A DNA stretch of 40,955 bases from Singulisphaera sp. GP187 (lineage in GTDB: Bacteria; Planctomycetota; Phycisphaerae; Phycisphaerales; SM1A02). The position numbers and the translations under genes were made by a program. The notes under the pieces were generated by a model that saw only the letters and a list, made by a program, of their open reading frames with translations, had not been told where the DNA came from and did no database searches. The DNA is taken from contig CAMDAQ010000007.1 in the NCBI GenBank assembly GCA_945888705.1, positions 1-40,955 on the forward strand, read 5' to 3'. Positions 7,383-15,129 of this stretch are shown piece after piece. The number at the start of each line of letters is the position of its first letter. The first letter of the stretch is position 1.

Positions 7383-8392
7383 GCGCGCGTCATACCATCA
7401 TCATGCAAGGCTTGTGCAAGCCGCTCGACGGACCTGGGTGAGCTGCCTTCGGCCTTGTTGTTCACGATGACGAAGCCTGCGATGCCCGCCGTCACGGCGT
7501 GTCGGTTCAGGCGCACCCACGAGGCCAGTCCGGTGGGATCGGGATCGACGATGCGGTCGAACGGCGCGTAGCGCTCCTTGGCTTCCTCGTACGAGAGCCC
7601 GCTGTGGAGCATCCACCTGCAGCAGAGCACGCGGTTGGCCTCGACGGGGACATGCTCCGCCTGCGCCATCGGCCCCGGCATCGATGGGTGCACCGAGTAG
7701 CAGTGGCTCGCACCGGTCGATCGCAGCATGCTCAGGTACGACGGACGCAGCATGCGGCGATCACGCCACTCGATGGCGTAGAGCGGTCCCGGCGGCAGGC
7801 GAGCCAGGAACCCACCGACCTCATCGATGATGCGCTCGGCTTCGCTGTCGTTGCGGACGCCCAGATGCGAGAACTGGAACAGGATCGGCCCGCATCGCTC
7901 GGCGAGCCCGCCTACGCATGGCGCCACGATCTCGTCGGCTGCAAAGGCGGCATCGAGCCATCGCGACGGCCGATGCGGCGCGCCGGGCGCAGGTCGCCAG
8001 CCATCGAGCGGCTGCGTCGGCTGCATGATCGACTCGTGCGCCTTCACCAGGAAGCGGAAGTCGCGCGGGACCTGCTCGGCCAGCCGCATGAACTCCTCCA
8101 GCGGCGCAGGCCGGTAGTAGGTCTTGTCCACGCCGACCGTGCGCAGGAGCGGGTGCTGCGAATAGGCACGCAGTCCATCGCGCGCGAGCGCCGACTCGCT
8201 GTGCCGACCGGCGTAGACCAGGCCTTTCCATCCGGGGAAGCTCCACGAGCTCGTGCCGAGCCTGATCGTTGCAGGCAGCGATGCGCCGAGTGCGGCGAGC
8301 GCGGGATCCGGGGCGGCCGGCGCCACCGCGCCATCGATGGCCGGCTCGTCACCCGATCCGCCGAAGAGCGACCATTGCTCCCCGGTCGACAT
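7379..8392 (-). CDS. DUF72 (YecE-family) protein
   Basis: 337 residues with the TIM-barrel-like DUF72 pattern: IRLGTSSWSFPGWKGLVY near residue 40, VDKTYYRP, FLVKAHES, and a C-terminal IAGFVIVNNKAEGSSP. The family is widespread, and I know of no firmly established activity; endonuclease-like and sugar-related roles have been suggested. The first 35 residues are an acidic, low-complexity extension. The gene starts three bases after the stop of the REC-phosphatase gene and ends overlapping the metallophosphoesterase start, so it is firmly inside the operon. The function here is unknown. Confidence 0.85.
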   Translation of the reverse strand: MSTGEQWSLFGGSGDEPAIDGAVAPAAPDPALAALGASLPATIRLGTSSWSFPGWKGLVYAGRHSESALARDGLRAYSQHPLLRTVGVDKTYYRPAPLEEFMRLAEQVPRDFRFLVKAHESIMQPTQPLDGWRPAPGAPHRPSRWLDAAFAADEIVAPCVGGLAERCGPILFQFSHLGVRNDSEAERIIDEVGGFLARLPPGPLYAIEWRDRRMLRPSYLSMLRSTGASHCYSVHPSMPGPMAQAEHVPVEANRVLCCRWMLHSGLSYEEAKERYAPFDRIVDPDPTGLASWVRLNRHAVTAGIAGFVIVNNKAEGSSPRSVERLAQALHDDGMTRA

Positions 8393-8395
8393 CGC

Positions 8396-9550
8396 TCAGC
8401 GCACCTCGATCTCGATGGCGCTCACGTCATCGGCGTAGTGCGGCGAACCTTGCAGCTGCGTGGTGTGCTCGAGCATGCGCGCGAGCGGCCGGGCCGTCTG
8501 CAGCGCATCGCGGGTCAGGAACTCGCGGAACTGCGAGTGGCTCCAGACCGAGCCGTCGTCGAGCTGGATCTCGACGAGCCCGTCGCTGTAGATGTACAGC
8601 CGGTCGCCGTGGTCCAGATGCACCTGCGTCTCCTCGTACGGCAGGCCGTCGATCATGCCCACGATCGGGTTCTGCGACTCGAACTCGCGGACGCCCGAAG
8701 GGCCGACCGCCATGACCGGGGGGTGGCCGCCACCTGACCACCGCAGCGAGCGCGTGCGCAGGTCGAGCACGCCGTACCAGCCGGTGAAGTACAGGTTGTT
8801 GTGCTTCGACATCTGGAACGATGCGTTGAGCGCCGCCATCACCAGCCCGGGCTCGCCCAGGTCGAGCGAACCGGTCAGGCCCTGCAGCATGTTGCGCACG
8901 CTCACCGAGAGGAGCGACGGCCCGACGCCGTGGCCGCAGACGTCGATCAGCCAGAAGGCGAACCGGTCCCCGTCGAGCATGCGGTAGCCGAAGCAGTCGC
9001 CGCCGAGCGAAGCCGAGGGCGTGAACTCCCAGCTCGTTCGCAGGCGGGGCTCATCGATGGGTTCGGGCAGGAGGCTGCGCACGTACTCGGCGGCCTGATG
9101 CAGCTCCGAGCGCAGCGCCTCGTACGCGGCGTTGCGCTCGAGCGCGGCGATGTAGCCCTTCGAGTGGTAGCGGATGCGCGCGATGATCTCGAGCGGATCC
9201 GGCAGCTTCACCATGTAGTCGTTCGCCCCGCGAGCGAAGGCCTCGGCCTTGGTCGTGCCTTCCTCCTTGGAACTCAGCACGACCAGAGGGATCTCGGCGG
9301 TGCCGGGTTCCTTGCGGAAGTCCCGCACGAGGTCCAGCCCGTCCACGCCGGGCATCACCAGGTCCTGCAGGATCACCGTGGGCTGCACGCGAATGGCTTC
9401 CTCGATCGCCTTCGTCGGATCGCTCACGAAGTGGTACGCGATGTCGGGCTGCGTGGCGCAGATCCGGCGCATCGCCTCGCCGATGATCGCCTGGTCATCG
9501 ATGAGCAGGACGCTGATGCGAGGGGTGTTCGTTCCGGCAAGTTCGCTCAT
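8396..9550 (-). CDS. WspR-type receiver fused to PP2C/SpoIIE phosphatase
   Basis: 384-residue response regulator in the position that wspR holds in Wsp operons. Residues 11-135 are a receiver domain: acidic pair in LLIDDQ, phospho-acceptor Asp63 in VILQDLVMPGVDG, and the conserved Lys in YMVKLPDP. A helix follows (IRYHSKGYIAAL to about 170), which in WspR leads into the GGDEF cyclase. Here residues 180-384 are instead a PP2C-like SpoIIE/RsbU phosphatase with metal-binding motifs GGDCFGY, LIDVCGHGVG and a late DDVSAIEI. The expected activity is Ser/Thr dephosphorylation of an anti-sigma-factor antagonist or similar protein, controlled by CheA. No STAS or anti-sigma kinase gene is in the window. 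ATG 9550 overlaps the cheB stop by four bases. Confidence 0.9.
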   Translation of the reverse strand: MSELAGTNTPRISVLLIDDQAIIGEAMRRICATQPDIAYHFVSDPTKAIEEAIRVQPTVILQDLVMPGVDGLDLVRDFRKEPGTAEIPLVVLSSKEEGTTKAEAFARGANDYMVKLPDPLEIIARIRYHSKGYIAALERNAAYEALRSELHQAAEYVRSLLPEPIDEPRLRTSWEFTPSASLGGDCFGYRMLDGDRFAFWLIDVCGHGVGPSLLSVSVRNMLQGLTGSLDLGEPGLVMAALNASFQMSKHNNLYFTGWYGVLDLRTRSLRWSGGGHPPVMAVGPSGVREFESQNPIVGMIDGLPYEETQVHLDHGDRLYIYSDGLVEIQLDDGSVWSHSQFREFLTRDALQTARPLARMLEHTTQLQGSPHYADDVSAIEIEVR

Positions 9551-10551
9551 CGTGCGCTCCTGGGTGCGGCACAGGCGATGTCGATGGCCTGCGCGATGCG
9601 TTGGATGGGAAGGACCTCGACGGCAGCGCCGAGGGCGACCGCGGCGCCGGGCATGCCCCAGACCACGCTGGTCGCCTGGTCCTGGGCAATGGTGTGCCAG
9701 CCCGCACGTCGCAGCGCACGCAGGCCTTCGGCGCCGTCGCGGCCCATGCCCGTGAGCAGCACCGCGACGCCGCACGGCGTTCCCACGAGGCTCTCGAAGA
9801 AGACATCGACGGATGGGCGATGCGCCAGCGTGCGCGGCTCGGCACGGTGCATGAAGAGGCCGTTCACCAGCACCAGGTGATCGTCGCTGCACGCCACGTG
9901 GATCGTTCCGACGGTGGGAGCGTGACCCTCTTGCGCGAGCACCACGGTCTGTCCGGTCTCCCTCGCGAGCCACTCGGCCAAGCCGGGCGCGAACGCACGG
10001 TCGATGTGCTGCACGATGACCACGGGCGCGGGCAGAGCCGTGCCACGCGGCAGCACGGCAGCCAGGGCTTGAGGTCCGCCGGTGCTCGCGCCGATGGCGA
10101 TGATGCCGCGTCCGTCAGGTGTGGCGCGTGCAGGCTCGATCGCGCGCACGGCGTGACCGCGGTCCAGTTGGCGCACGTGATCGATCTTGCGCGCGAGCGA
10201 TTCGAGGCCCTCGATCGCGCCACCCGGGCCGAAGGTCGGCGTGGTCGTGACGTCGAGTGCACCGGCACCGAGCGCGTCATACACGCGGTCGAGGTTCGCC
10301 TGGATCGATGCCGTGACCACGATGATCGGGCACGGCGTGCGGCGCATGATCTCCCGCGTCGCCACGGCACCGTCCATGACCGGCATCTGCATGTCCATCA
10401 GCACGAGATCGGGCCGGTCGTGCGCGCAGTGCTCGATCGCCTGGCGACCGTCCTCGGCGATCCATGCGACCTCGGCGCCCGGGATCCGCAGCACCGACTG
10501 GCGCAGCACTTCCACGGCAAGCTTCAGGTCATTGACGATCGCAACGCGCAC
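9547..10551 (-). CDS. cheB: CheB-type chemoreceptor methylesterase (WspF position)
   Basis: 334 residues. The receiver domain (1-125) has Asp53 in LVLMDMQMPVMDG, and a short linker leads to the methylesterase domain with its triad Ser156 (GASTGG), His182 (VQHID) and Asp272 (LLTGMGRDGAEG). It should remove receptor methyl or amide groups when phosphorylated by the operon's CheA, giving adaptation. Translation starts at GTG 10551, 21 bases after the cheA stop; no ATG fits the receiver start. The gene ends with an ATGA overlap on the output regulator gene. It corresponds in position and content to wspF. Confidence 0.93.
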   Translation of the reverse strand: MRVAIVNDLKLAVEVLRQSVLRIPGAEVAWIAEDGRQAIEHCAHDRPDLVLMDMQMPVMDGAVATREIMRRTPCPIIVVTASIQANLDRVYDALGAGALDVTTTPTFGPGGAIEGLESLARKIDHVRQLDRGHAVRAIEPARATPDGRGIIAIGASTGGPQALAAVLPRGTALPAPVVIVQHIDRAFAPGLAEWLARETGQTVVLAQEGHAPTVGTIHVACSDDHLVLVNGLFMHRAEPRTLAHRPSVDVFFESLVGTPCGVAVLLTGMGRDGAEGLRALRRAGWHTIAQDQATSVVWGMPGAAVALGAAVEVLPIQRIAQAIDIACAAPRSAR

Positions 10552-10572
10552 GCGAGGACTGTACCCGTGGCC

Positions 10573-12945
10573 TCATCCAGCCGACGCGGCGATCAGGTCG
10601 GCGACGGTGTCGAGGAGCGTCCGGTCATGAAACGCACCCTTGGTCAGGTACGCGGTCGCGCCGGCCTCGAGGCCAGCAAGGCGGTCTTCCTCACGGTCCT
10701 TGTACGAGACCATGACCACCGGCACCGAGGCGAGCTTCCGGTCGGCCCGGATGCGCCGCACGAGCTCGAGGCCATTGATGCGCGGCATGTCCACGTCGCT
10801 GAGCACGAGGTCGTATCGATCGCGCTGCAGCGCGTTCCAGCCATCGAGCCCGTCGACCGCCACGTCCACCATGTAGCCCGCACGCGTGAGCATCTGCCGC
10901 TCGACCTCGCGCACGGTCAGTGAGTCCTCGACCACCAGCACGCGGTACCTGCGCGACCTGGCATCCTCGCTGCCCGCGGCCGCACCACGCAGCGTTCCTT
11001 CGTCGAGCCGCCGGGTGGCGTCGATCGCCATCGCATCGGCATCGAGGATCAGCACCAGCTCGCCGCTCTGGCGCACGCTCGCACTGGAGACGTGGGGCAC
11101 GGTGCCGAGCCGCTCGTCGAGCGGCTGCACCACCACGTCCTCCTCGCCGAGGAATCCATCCACGATCACGCCGAGCGTGCGCTGGCGGGTGAGAAGGCTC
11201 ACCACCGCCAGGGCGCCGCTTTCGGCATCGCCCGGGATGCCGAGCAGCTCATCGCCGCGCACGAGCCCGATGACCTCGTCGTTCACGCGCGCGGCCAAGC
11301 GGCCTTCGACATGCTCGAGCGCGTCATGGTCGAGCCGGTCGATGCGCTCCATGCGTGCAAGCGGCATCGCGTAGGGCTCGCCACCGATCGACACGATCGC
11401 CGCTCGCAGCACGCTGAGCGTGACCGGCAGGCGCATGCGGAACGTGGTGCCGCGGCCGAGCTCGGTCTGCACCTCGACGCTGCCACCGACTTCATGCACC
11501 GTGGTCTGCACGACGTCGAGCCCGACGCCTCGGCCGGACAGGTCCGTGACCGCCTTCGCGGTGCTGAAGCCGGGCAGGAACAGGAAGTCCGTCAGCTCGC
11601 GGTCGCTCATGCGTGCCACGAGCTCCGGCGTGCTCAGGTTTCGTTCGATGATCTTCGCGCGCAGCCTGCCAAGGTCGATGCCGCGGCCATCGTCGGCGAT
11701 CTCCACCACCAGCATGCCCGCCTGGTGCGAGGCTGAGACCCGAAGCGTGGCCTGAGCCCGCTTGCCGGAGCCCGCACGCTCGGCTCGCGATTCGATGCCG
11801 TGATCCAGCGCATTGCGCACAAGATGCGTGAGCGGCGCTTCGAGCTTGCGCAGGATGTCACGGTCTACGCTCACCGACTGTCCCTCAAGCCGTGCGGAGG
11901 CATCCTTGTCGAGCGATCGGGCCAGATCGCGCACGGTCCGTGGGATCGTCAGGCACGTATCGCCGAAGGGTCGCATGCGGCAGTCGATGGCCTCGTGGTG
12001 CAGGGTGGTGCTGAGCTCCTCCGTGCGGCGCAGGTGCGCCTGCAGGTCAGCCTCGAGGAGCGCGACCTCGTTGCGGATCGCCGCGTGCGCCTGCTCAAGA
12101 TCGAGATCGCTCACGTCCTGGCGCTGGCGCCGACGGTCGAAGAGATCCTCGAGCGAGCGTTCGCGCGTGCGGATGGCGCGCAGCCGTGCCTGCATCGCCT
12201 CGAGCCGCCGTGCCTCGACCATGCCCTCGCCCGAAAGACGCATGAGTCGATCAAGGTTGCGCGATCGCACCATCACGCTGCTCTCGCCGGCCACGGGCTT
12301 GGTGGTCGTGGAGGCAGCAGTCGGCGGTGGTGCGGCGTGCGTGGACACCGCCGATGGCAGCGGGGCTGCCGCAGCCGGCGCCGCAGGGGCGGGCCCCGAT
12401 GTTGGCAGCGCGGGCCGTTCCTGCAGAATGTCGGCTGCCGATCGTGGCCCATTGGATGTGGTTGACGGCGATGCCGAGGAGGATGCCGTTGGTGGGGTCT
12501 CTGGCTGCACCTGCGGCAGCGCGGGTACCTGGGGCATCGTCGTGGTCGGCGCGGCAGCCGGTTGCTGCAACTGCGATGCAAGGTCGGCTATCGCCGCGGC
12601 ATGCGCGGTGTTCCATGCCGGCACGTCGGCCTCGGCCACCTGCGCGCTCTGCACCAGGAGATCCGTTCCCTTGAGGAGTTGGTCGACCCGCGCGGGCACG
12701 ATCGGCTCCTGAGCGCGCTGCAGGCGCACCAGGCAATCCTCCATCGCGTGCGCCAACGTGACGACTTGCTCGAAGCCGACGATGCGAGCCGCACCCTTGA
12801 TGCTGTGCGCCGCGCGCATGAGCGGTTCGACGAGCGATGGATCCGTGGCGTTCTCGAGGGCCACCAGGCCATCGCTCAGCGCACGGCCATGCTGCTCGGC
12901 CTCGGCCTTGTACAGGTCGAACATGCTGAAGCCGCCGAGGTTCAT
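10573..12945 (-). CDS. cheA: Hybrid histidine kinase CheA with C-terminal receiver (WspE type)
   Basis: 790-residue soluble hybrid kinase. Order of domains: Hpt (1-110) with phospho-accepting His47 in AAHSIKGAARIVG; a long Pro/Ala/Ser/Thr linker (about 110-230) in place of a recognisable P2; a dimerisation helix pair; the ATPase with N-box NALDHGIE, G1 box DDGRGID and GFSTAKAVTDLSGRGVGLDVV; a CheW-like P5 domain (about 520-650); and a receiver (about 665-790) with Asp in LVLSDVDMPRINGLE. The CheA-REC arrangement is that of WspE and other hybrid CheAs of alternative-function systems. ATG 12945 lies in an ATGA overlap with the cheW stop; the upstream GTG 12966 is less likely. Confidence 0.93.
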   Translation of the reverse strand: MNLGGFSMFDLYKAEAEQHGRALSDGLVALENATDPSLVEPLMRAAHSIKGAARIVGFEQVVTLAHAMEDCLVRLQRAQEPIVPARVDQLLKGTDLLVQSAQVAEADVPAWNTAHAAAIADLASQLQQPAAAPTTTMPQVPALPQVQPETPPTASSSASPSTTSNGPRSAADILQERPALPTSGPAPAAPAAAAPLPSAVSTHAAPPPTAASTTTKPVAGESSVMVRSRNLDRLMRLSGEGMVEARRLEAMQARLRAIRTRERSLEDLFDRRRQRQDVSDLDLEQAHAAIRNEVALLEADLQAHLRRTEELSTTLHHEAIDCRMRPFGDTCLTIPRTVRDLARSLDKDASARLEGQSVSVDRDILRKLEAPLTHLVRNALDHGIESRAERAGSGKRAQATLRVSASHQAGMLVVEIADDGRGIDLGRLRAKIIERNLSTPELVARMSDRELTDFLFLPGFSTAKAVTDLSGRGVGLDVVQTTVHEVGGSVEVQTELGRGTTFRMRLPVTLSVLRAAIVSIGGEPYAMPLARMERIDRLDHDALEHVEGRLAARVNDEVIGLVRGDELLGIPGDAESGALAVVSLLTRQRTLGVIVDGFLGEEDVVVQPLDERLGTVPHVSSASVRQSGELVLILDADAMAIDATRRLDEGTLRGAAAGSEDARSRRYRVLVVEDSLTVREVERQMLTRAGYMVDVAVDGLDGWNALQRDRYDLVLSDVDMPRINGLELVRRIRADRKLASVPVVMVSYKDREEDRLAGLEAGATAYLTKGAFHDRTLLDTVADLIAASAG

Positions 12946-13472
12946 GCTCGCACCGCCTCGGCGCACGCCGCGAGAAGGGCATCCACATCAAGAATCCCTG
13001 CATGACCGGTCGCGCACGGCATCAGGTGCGTGGTGAAGCCGGCGCCCGACGCCGCCACCGTGAGCGGGGCGGCAAGCAGGTCCTGCGAGTTGCCGGCGAC
13101 CGTACCCGGGACCTCGTCGGCTTCGAAGGCCCACGCGGCGCCGCGTTCGCCCAGCACGATCATGCGCGCGGCATCGTCGCCGGTCGGTGACCAGCTGAAG
13201 CCGCAGAGCGAGGCCAAATCCATCACGATGGCGACCTCGCCCTCGATGTTGGCCAGGCCACGCAGCGCGCGATGCGATCGGTGCGGGATGCGGTGCGGCT
13301 TGACCGCGCGGGTCACGCGCAGGACGCGCGCCGCCGGCACGGCGATCCACGACGACCCCACGCGTGCGAGCACGGCATGCACGTCAGTCGCGCGCTCACG
13401 CTCGATGACGCGAGCGAAGGCCTCGGCGTTGGCGTCGAGTTCCGCGGCGGTGAGTGGGCGGTGGTCGGTCAT
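12942..13472 (-). CDS. cheW: CheW-like coupling protein, second copy (WspD position)
   Basis: 176-residue scaffold protein that links receptor tips to the kinase. Residues 1-40 are a charged helical extension; the rest is a CheW SH3-like double barrel, recognisable from VPAARVLRVTRAVKPHRIPHRSHRALRG, LANIEGEVAIVMDL and the late GILDVDALLA. It lies between cheR and cheA as wspD does. Both ends are ATGA overlaps: its ATG on the cheR stop, its TGA on the cheA start. The in-frame ATG at 13520 would extend it into cheR and is rejected. CheW proteins diverge quickly, so the match rests on fold pattern plus position. Confidence 0.85.
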   Translation of the reverse strand: MTDHRPLTAAELDANAEAFARVIERERATDVHAVLARVGSSWIAVPAARVLRVTRAVKPHRIPHRSHRALRGLANIEGEVAIVMDLASLCGFSWSPTGDDAARMIVLGERGAAWAFEADEVPGTVAGNSQDLLAAPLTVAASGAGFTTHLMPCATGHAGILDVDALLAACAEAVRA

Positions 13473-14683
13473 GTTGCGCTCCGTCCGCGCGTGGCCGCCC
13501 GTTGCGCCCGGGTCCGCCATCGCTGTGCTTCGCCCAGCCGACCGAGCCGCTCAGCCACCGAGGCCAACGCCAGCATCGCCAGGTCATGCTGCGGCGCCAG
13601 ATACACGACCTGCTCCAGCAGGCTGCGGGCACGCTCGTGTTCGTTGGCCGCCATCGCCGACTCGGCTTGCGCAATGAGCGAATCGACGTGCTGCGGCAGG
13701 GGCATTCCCTCGCTCGACGCGGCGATGGCCGGGCTTTCTTCGTTTCCGTGCGCCGTTGGCTGAAGACGCGGCAGGGGCATCGTGCGCGGGTCGTCCTCGC
13801 TCATCGATCGCGGCGCCTTCGGGTTGGTCGCTTCCAGCACGCGCGCATGCCGTTCGTTCGAACGATCCGACACCATCGGACTGCGCTGCGGCGCCACCAG
13901 CGGCGGCAGTTCGCCGCGGTGCCACGTAAAGCTCTCATTGCGATCGTCGCGGCGCCAGGATGGCCCCAGCTCGACCCGCTCCGCATGCCCGAGCATCAGC
14001 AGTCCGCCCACGGGCACGGCGCGCACCATGGCCGCCACCAGCGCATCGCGCGTGGGTGCGTCCAGGTAGATGAGCAGGTTCCGGCACATCACCACATCGA
14101 ACGATCGGCCGTCGAGCACCTCGATCATGTGCGCGCTCGAACGAACGTGGGCGCACGACACAGCCGCCTTGGCGTTCGGATGGATCCATGCGCCCTGCGG
14201 CTCGATCCTGATCCATGGCTGCGCCCACGACGGCACGCTGCCGCGCAGCGCGAGCGATCCCGACCACTGCGCACGACGCGCAACCTCGATCGCCACCGGA
14301 TTGCGATCGAATGCTTCCACGCTCACGCTGCCGCCGGGCCCCAGCGCCGCCAATGCCGTGGCGGCTGCGGCGTACGCCTCCTGGCCCGTCGCGCAGCCGA
14401 TGCTGGTGATGCGCACGGGCCGGCCGCGACCCGACAGGTGCGCATGCAATGCTTCGAAGCTCATCGGGTAGCGGAAGAACCATGTCTCGGGTACGGCGAC
14501 CTGGGCCACGAAAGCATGCAGCGCCGCTTCGTCATCGCGGAGGTGCCGGGCGAGTTCAACGTCATCTCGTGCCCCCACGCGCCGTCGCTCGGCAGCGCAC
14601 AGCGCTTCGAAGGCCGCCCCTTCGCAGTGCGCCGCATCGATGCCGCCGTTCTCGGTGAGCAGTGCGCGCACGGGATGGCTCAT
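13469..14683 (-). CDS. cheR: CheR-type methyltransferase with C-terminal TPR (WspC type)
   Basis: 404 residues. The CheR domain covers about 25-265: ETWFFR (66-71), the SAM-binding loop TSIGCATGQEAY (93-104), an acidic SAM-ribose contact in VEAFDRN, and FDVVMCRNLLIYL (about 199-211). A disordered segment rich in Pro, Ser and Asn follows, then a helical TPR-like region (about 335-395: SLIAQAESAMAANEHERARS onward). CheR plus TPR is the architecture of WspC. It should methylate glutamates of the operon's receptor. ATG 14683 overlaps the preceding cheW stop by four bases; an in-frame start at 14794 would lie inside that gene and is rejected. Confidence 0.9.
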   Translation of the reverse strand: MSHPVRALLTENGGIDAAHCEGAAFEALCAAERRRVGARDDVELARHLRDDEAALHAFVAQVAVPETWFFRYPMSFEALHAHLSGRGRPVRITSIGCATGQEAYAAAATALAALGPGGSVSVEAFDRNPVAIEVARRAQWSGSLALRGSVPSWAQPWIRIEPQGAWIHPNAKAAVSCAHVRSSAHMIEVLDGRSFDVVMCRNLLIYLDAPTRDALVAAMVRAVPVGGLLMLGHAERVELGPSWRRDDRNESFTWHRGELPPLVAPQRSPMVSDRSNERHARVLEATNPKAPRSMSEDDPRTMPLPRLQPTAHGNEESPAIAASSEGMPLPQHVDSLIAQAESAMAANEHERARSLLEQVVYLAPQHDLAMLALASVAERLGRLGEAQRWRTRAQRAATRGRSAT

Positions 14684-15126
14684 GCGGGGAATGCCCCGTC
14701 GCGCACGATGGCCAGCGCCGGATGCCGCGCCAAGGTGCCGGCGTCGATCGCCTGCACGCTGCGCCCACCATGCGTGCACATCGGTCCGAGCCACGCAAGC
14801 GCCTCGATCGAGAGTCCGGGGTGGCTTCCGGTCAGGTCGAGTTCCGCGAGCTCAAGCACCTCATCGACTTCAAGCAGCAGCGCGGGTGCACCATCGGGCC
14901 GCATGAGCAGCGTGCGGCTCGCTGTGGTGGCGGCGGTGGCGGGCAGGCCCAGGAGCGCCGCTGCATGCACGAGCGGCAACCAGGCACCGCGTGCACACGC
15001 GAAGCCCCGGCACCAGACCGGCGCGCCAGGCACATGGCGAGCCGCGATCGCCGGTGCGACTTCGTGCACATCCTTCGCCGCCAGCGCGAACCGTTCGCCG
15101 CCGATCATCACGCACAGGTGCCGCAT
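14680..15126 (-). CDS. cheW: CheW-like coupling protein, first copy (WspB position)
   Basis: 148-residue CheW domain: LCVMIGGERFALAAKDVHEVAPAI at the start, then WLPLVHAAALLGLP and LLLEVDEVLELAEL. It should couple the receptor to CheA-REC, in the position that wspB has directly after the receptor gene. Three bases separate it from the receptor stop, and its own stop overlaps the cheR start (ATGA). It is shorter than the second CheW of the operon and lacks its N-terminal extension. Two non-identical CheWs are a known feature of Wsp systems. Confidence 0.85.
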   Translation of the reverse strand: MRHLCVMIGGERFALAAKDVHEVAPAIAARHVPGAPVWCRGFACARGAWLPLVHAAALLGLPATAATTASRTLLMRPDGAPALLLEVDEVLELAELDLTGSHPGLSIEALAWLGPMCTHGGRSVQAIDAGTLARHPALAIVRDGAFPA

Positions 15127-15129
15127 CGA

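Noticed and set aside
8396-9973. Upstream extension of the REC-phosphatase to a 525-codon frame
   Set aside because: The extra part lies inside cheB in another frame; ATG 9550 in the ATGA overlap gives the correct receiver start.
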